From assembly GCA_018831195.1 (NCBI GenBank), contig JAHJDP010000019.1, positions 1-64,000 of the forward strand: a stretch of 64,000 bases of DNA, read 5' to 3'. The stretch comes from Candidatus Eisenbacteria bacterium (GTDB taxonomy: Bacteria; Eisenbacteria; RBG-16-71-46; CAIMUX01; JAHJDP01). The position numbers and the translations under genes are program-made. The notes beneath the pieces were generated by a model. It was given only the letters and a program-made list of their open reading frames with translations, was not told where the DNA came from and searched no databases. Numbering within the stretch: position 1 is the stretch's first letter; each line of letters begins with the position of its first letter. Positions 45,054-54,905 of the stretch are shown piece by piece.

Positions 45054-47711
45054 ATGAATCCCACCTCTGAACATATATTAGACAATGGATTGAAAGTCAT
45101 CATCTCTGAATCGCACGCCACGGCCACGGCCTGTTGCTCCATTTGGTATCGAGCGGGGAGCAAGCATGAAACATCGGGGGCGACCGGGCTGGCCCACCTC
45201 CTCGAACATATGATGTTCAAAGGGACCCGGCGATTTCCCAAGGGAGAGCTTGATGCGACTTTCCATCGGAACGGCGCTATCAGCAATGCATCGACCTGGC
45301 TCGACCGGACAAATTACTACGAACTGATCAGCACCGACCGGCTTGAATTGATTCTCGATCTTGAGGCGGATCGCATGCGCGGCGCTCTCTTCACCCAATC
45401 GGATCTGGATGATGAGATGACGGTTGTGAGGAACGAGTTGGAACGCAATGAGGATGACCCTTTCACGAATTTATTTGAACGGATTCAATCGACGGCGTTT
45501 CTGGAGCACCCATACCACTGGCCGACCATCGGCTGGAGAAGCGATGTGGAGGCCATCCGGGCCGATCAGATACATGACTTTTACAATAAATTCTATCAGC
45601 CGAACAACGCCTTTGTCGTGATTGTCGGGGCGGTTGAAACCCGCGCAGCCCTGCGAATGGTTGAAAAGTATATGGGAGCGATTCCGCCGGGCCCCGCCCG
45701 TCCGCCGGTGGTTACGGTGGAGCCGCCGCAGAAGGGCGAACGGAGAGTGATCATCCGCAAACCGGGAGAGAACGACCTGCTCGGCTTGGCGTACCGCATT
45801 CCGCAGCGGCTGCATCCCGATAATTACGCCCTCGATCTGCTGGGCCAGATCCTCGGCCAGGGGCGGACATCCAGATTATACAAATCTCTTGTAGAACAAA
45901 AACTCGCCGTGGCGGCGTCGGCTATGAATTTTTCCACGCTGGAGGATCCCTATCTTTTTTTCCTTGATGCCGAAGTTTCTCCCGGCGTGAAGCCCGATGA
46001 CGTGGAGGCGGCCATTGATGGAACGATTCGCGAACTCCAGGAGAGCCCCGCGCTCGCGGCGGAGTTGGAAAGGGCCCAAAAGCGCAATCGCGTCGCCTAT
46101 ATCTATCGCAAAGACCGCGTCAGCGGCCAGGCCTTTTTCCTGGGTGAGCTGGAAGCCTCCTGTGGATGGCGTTTCGGGCTCACTTATCTCGATGAGATGG
46201 AGCAGGTCACCATCGGCGATATTCAACGCGTGGCCCGGCAGTATCTCATTCCCAATCACCGCACGGTCGGACGGTATCTCGCAGTTCGCGAAGGGGAGGA
46301 AACAATAACCTCCGTCCCCGAGTTGCCGTCGCAGAAAGTCGAGGGGCCGGGTGAGGAGACCATTGAGTGGGATCAAGCGCTTGGCACCGCCGGGCGCCCC
46401 GTAAAATCCCCCTCGGTAAAGACAGGGAGCGGCGCCCTGCCCAAAACCCACCGGGAGGTTCTCGATAATGGAGCGACGCTGCTGGTGCGGTCCAACCGAT
46501 CGAACCAAACGATTGAGATCGCCGGCCGGTTCGAGGGCGGGATGTTGTTGGAAGGCGCTGGCCGGGGGATGACCCACGCCCTCGCGCAGATGTGGGATCG
46601 TGGGACGCAGCGGCGCAAACGGGCTGAAATTGCTGAGATTCTTGAAGGGTTGGGCGCGGGGATCTCCTTTCAGGGTTCGATTGAGGTCTTTGGTTTTAAT
46701 ATGAAGTGCCTGAGTGAGGACTTGGAGACCGTGACCGGGCTTCTGGCCGAAATGCTGAAAGAACCGGCTTTTCCCGATGAGGAATGGGAAATCGTCCGCG
46801 CTCAAATGTTAAACACGATCCGCGAATCCCGCCAGGATACTTTTGACCGGGCCTACTATCGCTGTATGGAAATGTTATGCGGCGCAGAGAATCTCTATGC
46901 CCGGTTTCCCATGGGATCGGAAGAGGATCTCGCCGGGATCAGCGTTGCTGATCTGTCGCGCCTGCATTCGAAAGCGCTCGCAGCATCGAGTCTCACGGTC
47001 GCCGCCGTGGGCGATGTGGAAGCCGGCGATGCTATCGATCTGCTGCGGCGGACGCTCGGGGACTTGGTGCCGGGGCGGCCCTTCCCCACGCGGGAGGAAG
47101 CCCGGCGCTGGACCGGTTTTGCACCCCCCGCCGGTTCTCCGAGAGATCATGTCGAGTTGCCGGAAAAATTCCAGGTCGACATGGTATTCGCCAAGCCCGG
47201 CCTGGCGCGGGACGACGCGGGGTATGACCCAGCCTATGTGGCGAATTTTATACTGGGAGGTTATTTCTCCTCTCGGCTCAGCAAGCAGCTGCGCGATAAT
47301 GAAGGGCTGACCTATGGAGTCTATTCCAGGTTGAGACCCGGGTTGGGGATCGTCCCCTGGTACATTTCTATCGGTGTCCATCCCTCTAATATGGAGAAGG
47401 CCCGTGAGGGTGTGCTGCGGGAGATGAAGATCCTTTGTGAAACCGGTGTGAAGGATGATGAGTTCGAGGATGCCATTCAGCATCTGACAGGCTCCTTCCC
47501 GGTCCGGCTTGAAACAAATAGGGCGGTTGCCGACATGTTGCTCGATGGGGAGCGATACGGCCATGGACCCGATGTGATTGAAAAGTATGTAGACCGTCTC
47601 AGAAGAATCAAAAAGGCCGATGTTGAGACCCAAGCTGTCCGGCTTTTTGAGCCCGAGTCAATGGTTCTGGCGTCAGCGGGAACGTTAAAGGTCCCGGGCG
47701 CCACGGCTTGA
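45054..47711 (+). CDS. M16-family zinc metallopeptidase (two-domain, PqqL/Ptr-like)
   Basis: An insulinase-family protease of 885 residues. The zinc motif HxxEH is in LAHLLEHMMFKGT and the distal Glu in VRNELERNEDD. Four M16 units are visible; the second half (from about 465, HREVLDNGATLLVRSNRSNQ) lacks HxxEH and is the inactive partner containing YFSSRLSKQLRDNEGLTYGV. No signal peptide is seen, so it is probably cytoplasmic. GGAGGA lies 3-4 nt before the ATG; the frame extends back to 44934 but that would overlap the divergent gene. It likely degrades short peptides, as does the neighbouring peptidase T. Confidence 0.93.
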   Translation: MNPTSEHILDNGLKVIISESHATATACCSIWYRAGSKHETSGATGLAHLLEHMMFKGTRRFPKGELDATFHRNGAISNASTWLDRTNYYELISTDRLELILDLEADRMRGALFTQSDLDDEMTVVRNELERNEDDPFTNLFERIQSTAFLEHPYHWPTIGWRSDVEAIRADQIHDFYNKFYQPNNAFVVIVGAVETRAALRMVEKYMGAIPPGPARPPVVTVEPPQKGERRVIIRKPGENDLLGLAYRIPQRLHPDNYALDLLGQILGQGRTSRLYKSLVEQKLAVAASAMNFSTLEDPYLFFLDAEVSPGVKPDDVEAAIDGTIRELQESPALAAELERAQKRNRVAYIYRKDRVSGQAFFLGELEASCGWRFGLTYLDEMEQVTIGDIQRVARQYLIPNHRTVGRYLAVREGEETITSVPELPSQKVEGPGEETIEWDQALGTAGRPVKSPSVKTGSGALPKTHREVLDNGATLLVRSNRSNQTIEIAGRFEGGMLLEGAGRGMTHALAQMWDRGTQRRKRAEIAEILEGLGAGISFQGSIEVFGFNMKCLSEDLETVTGLLAEMLKEPAFPDEEWEIVRAQMLNTIRESRQDTFDRAYYRCMEMLCGAENLYARFPMGSEEDLAGISVADLSRLHSKALAASSLTVAAVGDVEAGDAIDLLRRTLGDLVPGRPFPTREEARRWTGFAPPAGSPRDHVELPEKFQVDMVFAKPGLARDDAGYDPAYVANFILGGYFSSRLSKQLRDNEGLTYGVYSRLRPGLGIVPWYISIGVHPSNMEKAREGVLREMKILCETGVKDDEFEDAIQHLTGSFPVRLETNRAVADMLLDGERYGHGPDVIEKYVDRLRRIKKADVETQAVRLFEPESMVLASAGTLKVPGATA

Positions 47712-47730
47712 ATCGGTTCTTTAGGACCGG

Positions 47731-48993
47731 TCAATCCCCTTTCCGGCTCCAGCAGGCGGCGAGATGGAGGATTGTTTCCACCGCCCGATTCAGATTTGAT
47801 TCGGCGATCCATTCCTTTCTGGAATGAAAGAGGAATCCGCCTGTAAAAATATTCGGCGTCGGATGGCCTTTTTGTGTCAATGCGCTTCCATCGGTGCCGC
47901 CGCGGATTGATTTGATATGGACCTTCAGCCCCGCGTTCTCCATTGCAAGAACGGCCGTTTCAACAACACCGGGGTGCTCTTTTATAATATCACGCATATT
48001 TCTATATTGATGACGGACCTTCAGGTCGATTTTCAGACCCGGATACCGCTTTTCGAATTGTTCAATTGTTTTTTTGAGATAATCGATTCTCTCAAGATTA
48101 ATGCTCTCTTCAAAATCCCGAATGATGATGCCGGCTTCAGCGTTTTCAAAATCACCGGAAATGGATGTTACATGATAGAATCCTTCATCTCCCTCGGTAT
48201 GTTCAGGGGTTTGCCACTCCGGCAAAGCCGCTAGAAAACGCGCTGCCACGGTTGAGGCGTTGATCATTTTATTCTTCGCATATCCGGGATGGACGCCGGC
48301 GCCCTTGAAGTTAAGGTCGGCCCGCCAGGCGTCGAAGCACTCCGCTTCCAATTCGCCGGGTGCACCGCCATCCATTGTGTAGCAATACCGGGGGAGTTTT
48401 TCCAGATTCAGCTTCACTGTTCCCCGGCCTATTTCCTCATCGGGTGTGAAACAGACACGGATCGCTCCATGCGGCAGCTCGGGGAATTTCTGCAAGGTTG
48501 CGAGAGCCGCCATTATTTCCGCAATACCGGCCTTGTCATCCGCGCCGAGAAGCGTTTTTCCCGAAGCTGTGATAATTGTCTCACCCGCATGCCGGCTCAA
48601 CTCCGGCGCATCCGTTTCCGTGAGTCGCAGACCGGGATCGTCGGGGAAGCGTATCGGGGATCCATCCCAAGCTTCATGCCGGACGGGGATGACGTTTTCA
48701 CCCGGTTGATCCGGGGAGGTGTCGAGATGAGCCAGCAGACCGAAAGGCGGCGCGGAGGCGCATCCCTTCATCGCGGGAAGAGTGCCATATGTATAACTGT
48801 GCGCGTCACAGAGAACATCCTGGAGCCCGATCTCTTTTAATTCACCCTCCAGCATGCGGGCGAGATCGAATTGACATGGGGTCGAGGGTGTTGTTTCGGA
48901 TGCCTCGTCGGAAGTTGTGTGAACGCGGACATAACGCAAAAAACGCTCGCGTACATCATCCGCATAGAAACGGCGCATCTCGTCGGTAATCAT
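47731..48993 (-). CDS. pepT: Peptidase T (tripeptide aminopeptidase, M20B)
   Basis: A di-zinc aminopeptidase of 420 residues that removes N-terminal residues from tripeptides. Seen are FGLLAHLDTSPD (first ligand), LLGADDKAGIAEI (bridging Asp), RVCFTPDEEIGRG (catalytic Glu and ligand), YTMDGGAPGELEAECFDAW, and the family end SIRGGTDGSALTQKGHPTPN then FTGGFLFHSRKEW. Length and order match E. coli PepT. The ATG at 48993 has AGGAGG 7 nt upstream; a GTG at 48999 is too close. It converges on the M16 gene with 19 bp between stops. Confidence 0.95.
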   Translation of the reverse strand: MITDEMRRFYADDVRERFLRYVRVHTTSDEASETTPSTPCQFDLARMLEGELKEIGLQDVLCDAHSYTYGTLPAMKGCASAPPFGLLAHLDTSPDQPGENVIPVRHEAWDGSPIRFPDDPGLRLTETDAPELSRHAGETIITASGKTLLGADDKAGIAEIMAALATLQKFPELPHGAIRVCFTPDEEIGRGTVKLNLEKLPRYCYTMDGGAPGELEAECFDAWRADLNFKGAGVHPGYAKNKMINASTVAARFLAALPEWQTPEHTEGDEGFYHVTSISGDFENAEAGIIIRDFEESINLERIDYLKKTIEQFEKRYPGLKIDLKVRHQYRNMRDIIKEHPGVVETAVLAMENAGLKVHIKSIRGGTDGSALTQKGHPTPNIFTGGFLFHSRKEWIAESNLNRAVETILHLAACWSRKGD

Positions 48994-49136
48994 TGCCACT
49001 CCTCCTGTTGAATGAATTCCTGAGCCTCCCCTGAGGATATGAAGAGGGAAGCAAGAGGTAAAGAGGATTGCGAGCCGGCCGTTAATGGAGCCAGGTTATG
49101 GACGATGAGGTGTATGATGGAGATGTCGAAAGCCGG

Positions 49137-52100
49137 TCAGGAGGCGAGACGGTCCTCACCCTCTTCCAGTATGGCCGGCGCTGATCGTCTTATAGGCAGG
49201 GTGAACCAAAAGGTCGAACCGAAATCGAGTTTGCTGTTGATGCCGATTGTGCCCCCCATCAGCTCAATCAGGCGTTTCGAGATGGCGAGGCCCAGCCCTG
49301 TCCCGCCGTAGTGCCTCGATGTCGATGGGTCGATTTGCGAGAAGGATCTGAAGAGCCTGTCGATCCGGTCGGCAGGGATACCGATCCCTGTGTCGATGAC
49401 CTCGAACAGAATCTCTTCGTCCTGGAGTTTTGTCCATGTTGACCTCGATATCTTGATCGCGACGGTTCCCGATTCGGTGAATTTGATGGCGTTGCCGGTC
49501 AGATTCAATAAAACCTGTCTGAGCCGCAGAGGGTCCCCGGAGATTTCCGAGGGGAGGTCATCCGCCATAAGAATGTGAAATTCCAAGCCTTTCTCGGCGG
49601 CATGGGTTTCCTGGATCTGCTTGATCTCATTGACACACTCGCGAATATCAAAATCAATTAATTCAAGATCCAGTTTTTTCGCCTCAATCTTTGAGAAATC
49701 GAGAACGTCATTGACGATGGTCAGCAGTGCTTTGGCTGAGGTCCGAGCCACCCCCGCGAAGTTTTTTTGCTCATCATTGAGCGAACATTCCATGAGCAGA
49801 TCCAGCATGCCGAGGATGCCGTTGAGGGGGGTTCGTATCTCATGGCTCATCACCGCCAGAAATTCAGACTTGGCAATATTGGCCGCTTCCGCCGCCTCCT
49901 TGGCTTTGAGCATTTCCTGCTCCGCCTGCAGGCGGTCGGATATATCCGAAATAAAACCTTCCAATGCCAGGAGCTCGCCCTCATCGGAGTAAACACCGCT
50001 GCCCTTCTCCAGAACCCAGCGTTCCTTTCTCCAGGCGTCGGTAATCCTGTAGATGACTTGGAAATGTTCCCGGTTGGCCACAGCCTGCTCGACCTTAACC
50101 CGAACCTCATCTTTGTCTTCGTCGTGAATCAGTTCGGCAAAAGCAATTGTCTTGTTGCCGATAAGGTCTTTTGCTTGGAATCCGGTAAGGGTATAGCAGC
50201 CGTCACTCACAAATTCCATGGTCCAATGCTCATCAAACTTGCACCGATAAGCCATGCCGGGGAGGTTGCTGATGAGTGTTGAAAGAGTCCGCCGGCTTTC
50301 AAAGGCTTCTTTCTGCGCCAGCCGTTCTTCATGGATATCTCTCAGAAAATTCAGGGTGGCGAGCCGGCCTTCCCACTCGATTCTGACGGCATTGATCTCG
50401 ATCCAGTGATAGCGGCCGTCCTTTGTTAAAATCCGGAAGGGATAAACGCTTTCGACATCTTCGCCGCGCATCCGTTTTTGATGACGGCTTCCAACGAGCA
50501 TCCGGTCCTCTGGATGAATTAGTTCAATAAATGGTTTTGTCGTTAATTCTTCGGAAGTGTATCCGGTGAGATCCTCCAGAACGGCATTGGCGAATTTTAA
50601 CATTCCGTCCTGTGCGATGCAGATTCCGTCATTTACATTTTGGACGACCAGGCGATGCTTCTCTTCCGATTGCCTTAAGGCTCTTTCGGCGAGTTTCTTC
50701 TCTGTTATCTCTTGAACCAATCCGTCATATGATTTGATCCTGCCCTCATGATCATAATGCCGGATGACGGTATTGCGAACCCACCGGACCTGCCCGTCCT
50801 TCCGGATAATGCGATGCTCCAGGGGCGGGATCTCGCCGTCTTGAAGAATGCGGCGGGCATGATTCAAGACCCTCTCGCGGTCTTCCTCGGGAACCATTTC
50901 TATCCAGAGGAATCGTCTTTGTGAAAGCTCTTCCGGAGAGTAGCCGGTGACCGCAACACAGGCAGGGCCGTGATTTGTTTCAACCGGCCTGCCATCTTGA
51001 AGACGGACCGTATAAAGATAATCGGTGACAGCCTCGGTAATATAATTATATCGGGCCTCTGTCGCCCGAAGCTCCATTTCGGATCGCCTTTGCTCGGTGA
51101 TATCTTCAATGGCGACGACAATCCTTTTTCCGGCGAGTCGGGATACGGAAAACCGGAAAATTCCGGAGACTCTTTCATCGTTGTATTCAATTTCGTTGAT
51201 TTTGCCGGGCTCTGAGGTTTTCAACACCCAATCGGGAAGCGGATCCTTTTCTTCGCCGAAGAGCCGGGGCCAGATTTTTTTAACATCCTGTCCCCGGCAT
51301 GATTCCGCGCGGATGCCGAGTATCTCTTCGGCTTTCGGATTGCAGTCGAGGAGGGTGAGACAATGGGGGGGCTCGAATCGGCCGATCATGATTCCGGTAT
51401 GAATACCATGAATGATATCGGCGGCCGTTTGCAGCGATTCCCGCAATCGCCGCCCGTTATTGATACGGGTGATCACCTCACCAATCTGGGCGGCAAATGA
51501 TTCAAGGCCCACTTGGGCATAATGGTGCATCCGGTGCTCGCTTCTCGAGCTCACCGCCAGACAGGCGATGATCCGCCCTTCGTGAACAATCGGAATGATA
51601 CCGAGACAACGGATTTTCCCGTCATTGAAGAGGAATCGGCGTTCGGTCGCTTCCTCGGAAGAAGTCGCGTAGGCTCCCGTTCCTGTTTGCAGGGCTTCCT
51701 TCAGCAGCGGGCACGGTGCCGCATCAGAGAGGGTTTCCGCTGCTTTGTAGGGAAGACCTCGTGTGGCGGCAAGAGTGTACCAGCCCGGTGAATCACTCCT
51801 CATGTAGACGGCTCCGAAATCCATGCGGGAAACATGGACAATTGTTTCAAGGCAAGATTCCAAAGCACGTTGCAAGTCGTTTTCACCGCTGATCTTCTGA
51901 GCCAGTTCCAGTTGAGCCCGGATGAGCGCCGAGGTCTGTTTGTGTTCTGTGATATCAATAACAGAGGCAGCGCTCTTTTTTGTCCCGGGGATGACAGTGA
52001 CATTAACAAGAACATCCCGGCGATCCCCTTCCCGGGTTTGAAAAATGGACTCGTACATTCCGGGTGTCTGGCTGTCGGGCCGCCTTCGTTCCCGATGCAT

Positions 52101-52430
52101 TTTTATCAATTCCGGCAATTTTTCAGGATGGACAAATTCGGTCCAGCTCATTTTCCCGTCGATTTCACTGCGGCTGCGCCCGACCATTTCCTGGAACTTG
52201 GCGTTTGACAAAGAGATGGTCGTGTCTTCTTCGATCAGGACCATCCCGGTGCCGGTTTGCTCAAAAGTCGCTTTGTATAGGTTTTTGAAACTTTCGAATC
52301 TGAAATCGGCGGTAGACGAAGTTTCTCTCTCAAGATTTTCATCAGGAAGGGAATCTTGGTGTGAAGAGGGCATTCCAGGGCGCGGCTGATCCTCGGATGG
52401 ATGCGCGGAATGTTTGGAATGATCCACCAT
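49137..52430 (-). CDS. Multi-PAS/GAF sensor histidine kinase
   Basis: A soluble kinase of 1097 residues without membrane helices. A PAS (about 45-165, ending VIDITEHKQ) is followed by GAF (about 170-330, ISGENDLQRALESCL). Further PAS units have their PAC ends at VAIEDITEQRRSEME, DGLVQEITEKKLAE, LNFLRDIHEERLAQ and EGFISDISDRLQAE. HisKA has His 863 in AVMSHEIRTPLNGILGM. HATPase shows LLNLTGNAIKFT, IDTGIGIPAD and YGGTGLGLAIS. There is no receiver, so it must pass phosphate to an unlinked regulator. The ATG at 52430 has GAAGAGG 7 nt upstream. Five PAS modules suggest integration of several signals. Confidence 0.93.
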   Translation of the reverse strand: MVDHSKHSAHPSEDQPRPGMPSSHQDSLPDENLERETSSTADFRFESFKNLYKATFEQTGTGMVLIEEDTTISLSNAKFQEMVGRSRSEIDGKMSWTEFVHPEKLPELIKMHRERRRPDSQTPGMYESIFQTREGDRRDVLVNVTVIPGTKKSAASVIDITEHKQTSALIRAQLELAQKISGENDLQRALESCLETIVHVSRMDFGAVYMRSDSPGWYTLAATRGLPYKAAETLSDAAPCPLLKEALQTGTGAYATSSEEATERRFLFNDGKIRCLGIIPIVHEGRIIACLAVSSRSEHRMHHYAQVGLESFAAQIGEVITRINNGRRLRESLQTAADIIHGIHTGIMIGRFEPPHCLTLLDCNPKAEEILGIRAESCRGQDVKKIWPRLFGEEKDPLPDWVLKTSEPGKINEIEYNDERVSGIFRFSVSRLAGKRIVVAIEDITEQRRSEMELRATEARYNYITEAVTDYLYTVRLQDGRPVETNHGPACVAVTGYSPEELSQRRFLWIEMVPEEDRERVLNHARRILQDGEIPPLEHRIIRKDGQVRWVRNTVIRHYDHEGRIKSYDGLVQEITEKKLAERALRQSEEKHRLVVQNVNDGICIAQDGMLKFANAVLEDLTGYTSEELTTKPFIELIHPEDRMLVGSRHQKRMRGEDVESVYPFRILTKDGRYHWIEINAVRIEWEGRLATLNFLRDIHEERLAQKEAFESRRTLSTLISNLPGMAYRCKFDEHWTMEFVSDGCYTLTGFQAKDLIGNKTIAFAELIHDEDKDEVRVKVEQAVANREHFQVIYRITDAWRKERWVLEKGSGVYSDEGELLALEGFISDISDRLQAEQEMLKAKEAAEAANIAKSEFLAVMSHEIRTPLNGILGMLDLLMECSLNDEQKNFAGVARTSAKALLTIVNDVLDFSKIEAKKLDLELIDFDIRECVNEIKQIQETHAAEKGLEFHILMADDLPSEISGDPLRLRQVLLNLTGNAIKFTESGTVAIKISRSTWTKLQDEEILFEVIDTGIGIPADRIDRLFRSFSQIDPSTSRHYGGTGLGLAISKRLIELMGGTIGINSKLDFGSTFWFTLPIRRSAPAILEEGEDRLAS

Positions 52431-52617
52431 AAACGGACCTCTTCGGCCGCAGCCGCAAATCGCCGGAATTGAAGACGGATGAGGGTCGCCCCGTGCCGTT
52501 CCTCTCTGAGGATCCGGTTCCCACACCTCCAAAATCTATCGGATGAGGAAGACGCTTTCCTAAATCCCATATCCAAGTGGAGATGGAGCGTTTTGACCGG
52601 TCGAGAAACCCGATCTC

Positions 52618-53949
52618 TCAGTCGAGAAAGAGATAACGGGCCAGGAAGATCGCGCCGAGCAGATAGCATAACCGATTGACTTCACGGCCTTTACCGCCGA
52701 GCAGCTTGATGACCGGGTAGCTGATGAATCCAAGGGCCAGACCCTCCGCAATGCTGTAGGTCAACGGAATCCCGACCACGATGAGGAGGGCTGGAATCGC
52801 TTCGCCAAAATCATCCCAGGGAATCCTGCGGAGGCTGGCCGCCATGAAGGTTCCGACCACGATGAGGGCGGGCGCCGTGACCGGGTAGAGAAGGACCCCT
52901 TCTTTCCAGGCGTATCCCCCCCCGATCATTTGGGCCACCGGACTGAAGAAAAGAGCCGCGAGGAAGAGCAAGGCCGTGACAAGATTTGCCAAGCCGGTTC
53001 TGGCGCCGGCCGCCGCGCCGGCCGAACTCTCGATAAAGGCTGTGACCGTTGAGGTGCCAAGACAGGCGCCGATGACCGTACCGGCGGCGTCTGTCGTCAA
53101 TGCCCGTGTCCCCCGTTCAAGACGGCCGTTTTTAAGGAGACCCATGCGTTCTCCGACACCAATGAAAGTACCGATCGAATCCAGAACATCCATATAGAGG
53201 AATATGAGAATGATGGGGATCATTCCCCAGGTCAAAAGGCCCGCAATGTCCATCTTGAGGAATGTCGGGGCGAGAGAGGGCGGGGGCGCGACAAGCCCTT
53301 GGTAGTGCGCCACGCGAAAGATAAGTCCCAACACCGCTGTTGACAAAATACCCCATAGGATGGCGCCCCGTACCTTGCGCACGAGAAGGGCGCCGGTGAG
53401 AACAAGCCCGAGCAATGAAACCCAAACGGCCGGATTGTTTAACTCACCCAAATGTACAGGCACGGCTTGCTCCATCGGATGCCGGACAACGATTCCGGCG
53501 TTCACCAATCCCATGAAGACGATAAAGAGCCCGATCCCGGCGGCGATGGCGTGTTTTAGGGATTCGGGAACGGCGTCGATGATCACCTGGCGGACATTGA
53601 AGAGATTAAGAATGAGAAAAACGATTCCGGCGACAAAAACAGCGCCCAATCCCTGTTGCCAGGTAATGCCCATCCCCAAAACAGCGGTTAAGAAGAAGAT
53701 GTTTTCGCCCATCCCCGGCGCCAGGGCGATGGGATAATTGGCGAGAAAGCCCATAAGGAGTGTCGCCGCCGCCGCGCTGAGGCAGGTGGCGGTCATGACG
53801 GCGCCGAAGTTCATCCCCGTTTGAGCGAGGATGGCGGGATTCAGAAAGACGATATAGGACATCGTCATAAAAGTCGTTATTCCGCCCAAAACTTCCAATC
53901 GAACCGTTGTTCCGGCTTCCCGCAAATGAAAGAATCTCTCCAGGAACAT
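52618..53949 (-). CDS. AzgA-type NCS2 purine permease
   Basis: A 12-14 helix membrane protein of 443 residues importing purine bases by proton symport. Family landmarks are GGITTFMTMSYIVFLNPAIL, ATLLMGFLANYPIALAPGMG, the FLYMDVLDSIGTFIGVGERM stretch, DAAGTVIGACLGTSTVTAFI then ESSAGAAAGARTGLA, and IPALLIVVGIPLTYSIAEGL. These match the AzgA branch (adenine/guanine/hypoxanthine) rather than UraA/XanQ. The ATG at 53949 (MFLERFFHLREAGTTVR) is preferred by family alignment; 53964 is an alternative. Confidence 0.93.
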   Translation of the reverse strand: MFLERFFHLREAGTTVRLEVLGGITTFMTMSYIVFLNPAILAQTGMNFGAVMTATCLSAAAATLLMGFLANYPIALAPGMGENIFFLTAVLGMGITWQQGLGAVFVAGIVFLILNLFNVRQVIIDAVPESLKHAIAAGIGLFIVFMGLVNAGIVVRHPMEQAVPVHLGELNNPAVWVSLLGLVLTGALLVRKVRGAILWGILSTAVLGLIFRVAHYQGLVAPPPSLAPTFLKMDIAGLLTWGMIPIILIFLYMDVLDSIGTFIGVGERMGLLKNGRLERGTRALTTDAAGTVIGACLGTSTVTAFIESSAGAAAGARTGLANLVTALLFLAALFFSPVAQMIGGGYAWKEGVLLYPVTAPALIVVGTFMAASLRRIPWDDFGEAIPALLIVVGIPLTYSIAEGLALGFISYPVIKLLGGKGREVNRLCYLLGAIFLARYLFLD

Positions 53950-54104
53950 GCCGCATCCCCCCATTTGATATCGATTCTTGTCCGCCGGAATCAGGAATCC
54001 CCGGCCGCAAAAAGCCTACCCGAACTTTACAGGGGCTGCACGCGGTATCTTCCGCATCAAAGTTCTAATTCAAAGATCTGCGATCCCCAGCCGTCTTGCG
54101 GCCC

Positions 54105-54737
54105 TCAGAACCCGAATTCAATCACCTGCGGCACCCAAACCGATACGGGCCGGTTTCCCGATAGGGCCGGGCGGAAGATCCACTTTAAAACAGCCGATCG
54201 AATCGCCTCCTCTATCATTTCGGGCGCTTCTCTGTAGGGAAAGCGCACGGCTTTAACTTTTCCCTCTTCGCCGACAAGGATTTCCACATGCACTCTTCCC
54301 GCCCATCCCATCTCCAGCGCGATCTCGGGATATGCGGGGGGAATGATGTGGAGCAGTTCCGGTCTATTCGAAATGACGATAAAAACGCCATCCGGGGAAT
54401 ACCCTCCTTCCGCGGGGGGCGCGGGGGGCACGGGAAGCGATTCAAGCGGGGGCATGGGATCGTCATCCAGGACAGGAACAAGTTCCCCCTGGTTGCCGGC
54501 GCCGGGAGGGACGGGACGGCTGATCGGTTTCGGTGGTGGGGGGATGATCACTTCAGATGGGATGATGAAGCCTGCGGGTGGTTCTTGGATCGGAATCACA
54601 GGGTGGACATAGGGAGGCGCAACGAAGCAGGCAATGGCGTGAAGACCCAAGCCGGTGAGAAAGCCGACCAGGATGCGCCGGGGATAGATATGATCATATC
54701 GAAAAGGCAGGCCATGACAGAAAGAGGCGGCATTCAT
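54105..54737 (-). CDS. TonB-family energy transducer
   Basis: A protein of 210 residues with an N-terminal helix (RRILVGFLTGLGLHAIACFV), a Pro-rich periplasmic linker (IIPPPPKPISRPVPPGAG and LPVPPAPPAEGG), and a C-terminal TonB fold: PPAYPEIALEMGWAGRVHVE then ILVGEEGKVKAVRFP, ending VLKWIFRPALSGNRPVSVW. TonB couples the ion gradient to outer-membrane receptors. No ExbB, ExbD or TonB-dependent receptor is in the window. AGGAGG lies 6 nt before the ATG. The gene is divergent from the M28 lipoprotein. Confidence 0.9.
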   Translation of the reverse strand: MNAASFCHGLPFRYDHIYPRRILVGFLTGLGLHAIACFVAPPYVHPVIPIQEPPAGFIIPSEVIIPPPPKPISRPVPPGAGNQGELVPVLDDDPMPPLESLPVPPAPPAEGGYSPDGVFIVISNRPELLHIIPPAYPEIALEMGWAGRVHVEILVGEEGKVKAVRFPYREAPEMIEEAIRSAVLKWIFRPALSGNRPVSVWVPQVIEFGF

Positions 54738-54905
54738 GGATGATCCTCCTCAGGCGGGCCACTCCGCGGGAATGGGAGTGGAACCCGTCGAATCGAGCCC
54801 CGGCAGAGGAGGTGCCATCTTCCCTCACCCCGATCATACCAGAATCAATGGATGGTGTCGCTCGTTCTTGTTATCCTGGCGGGTGGGTTTGAACCCGGAG
54901 GGATC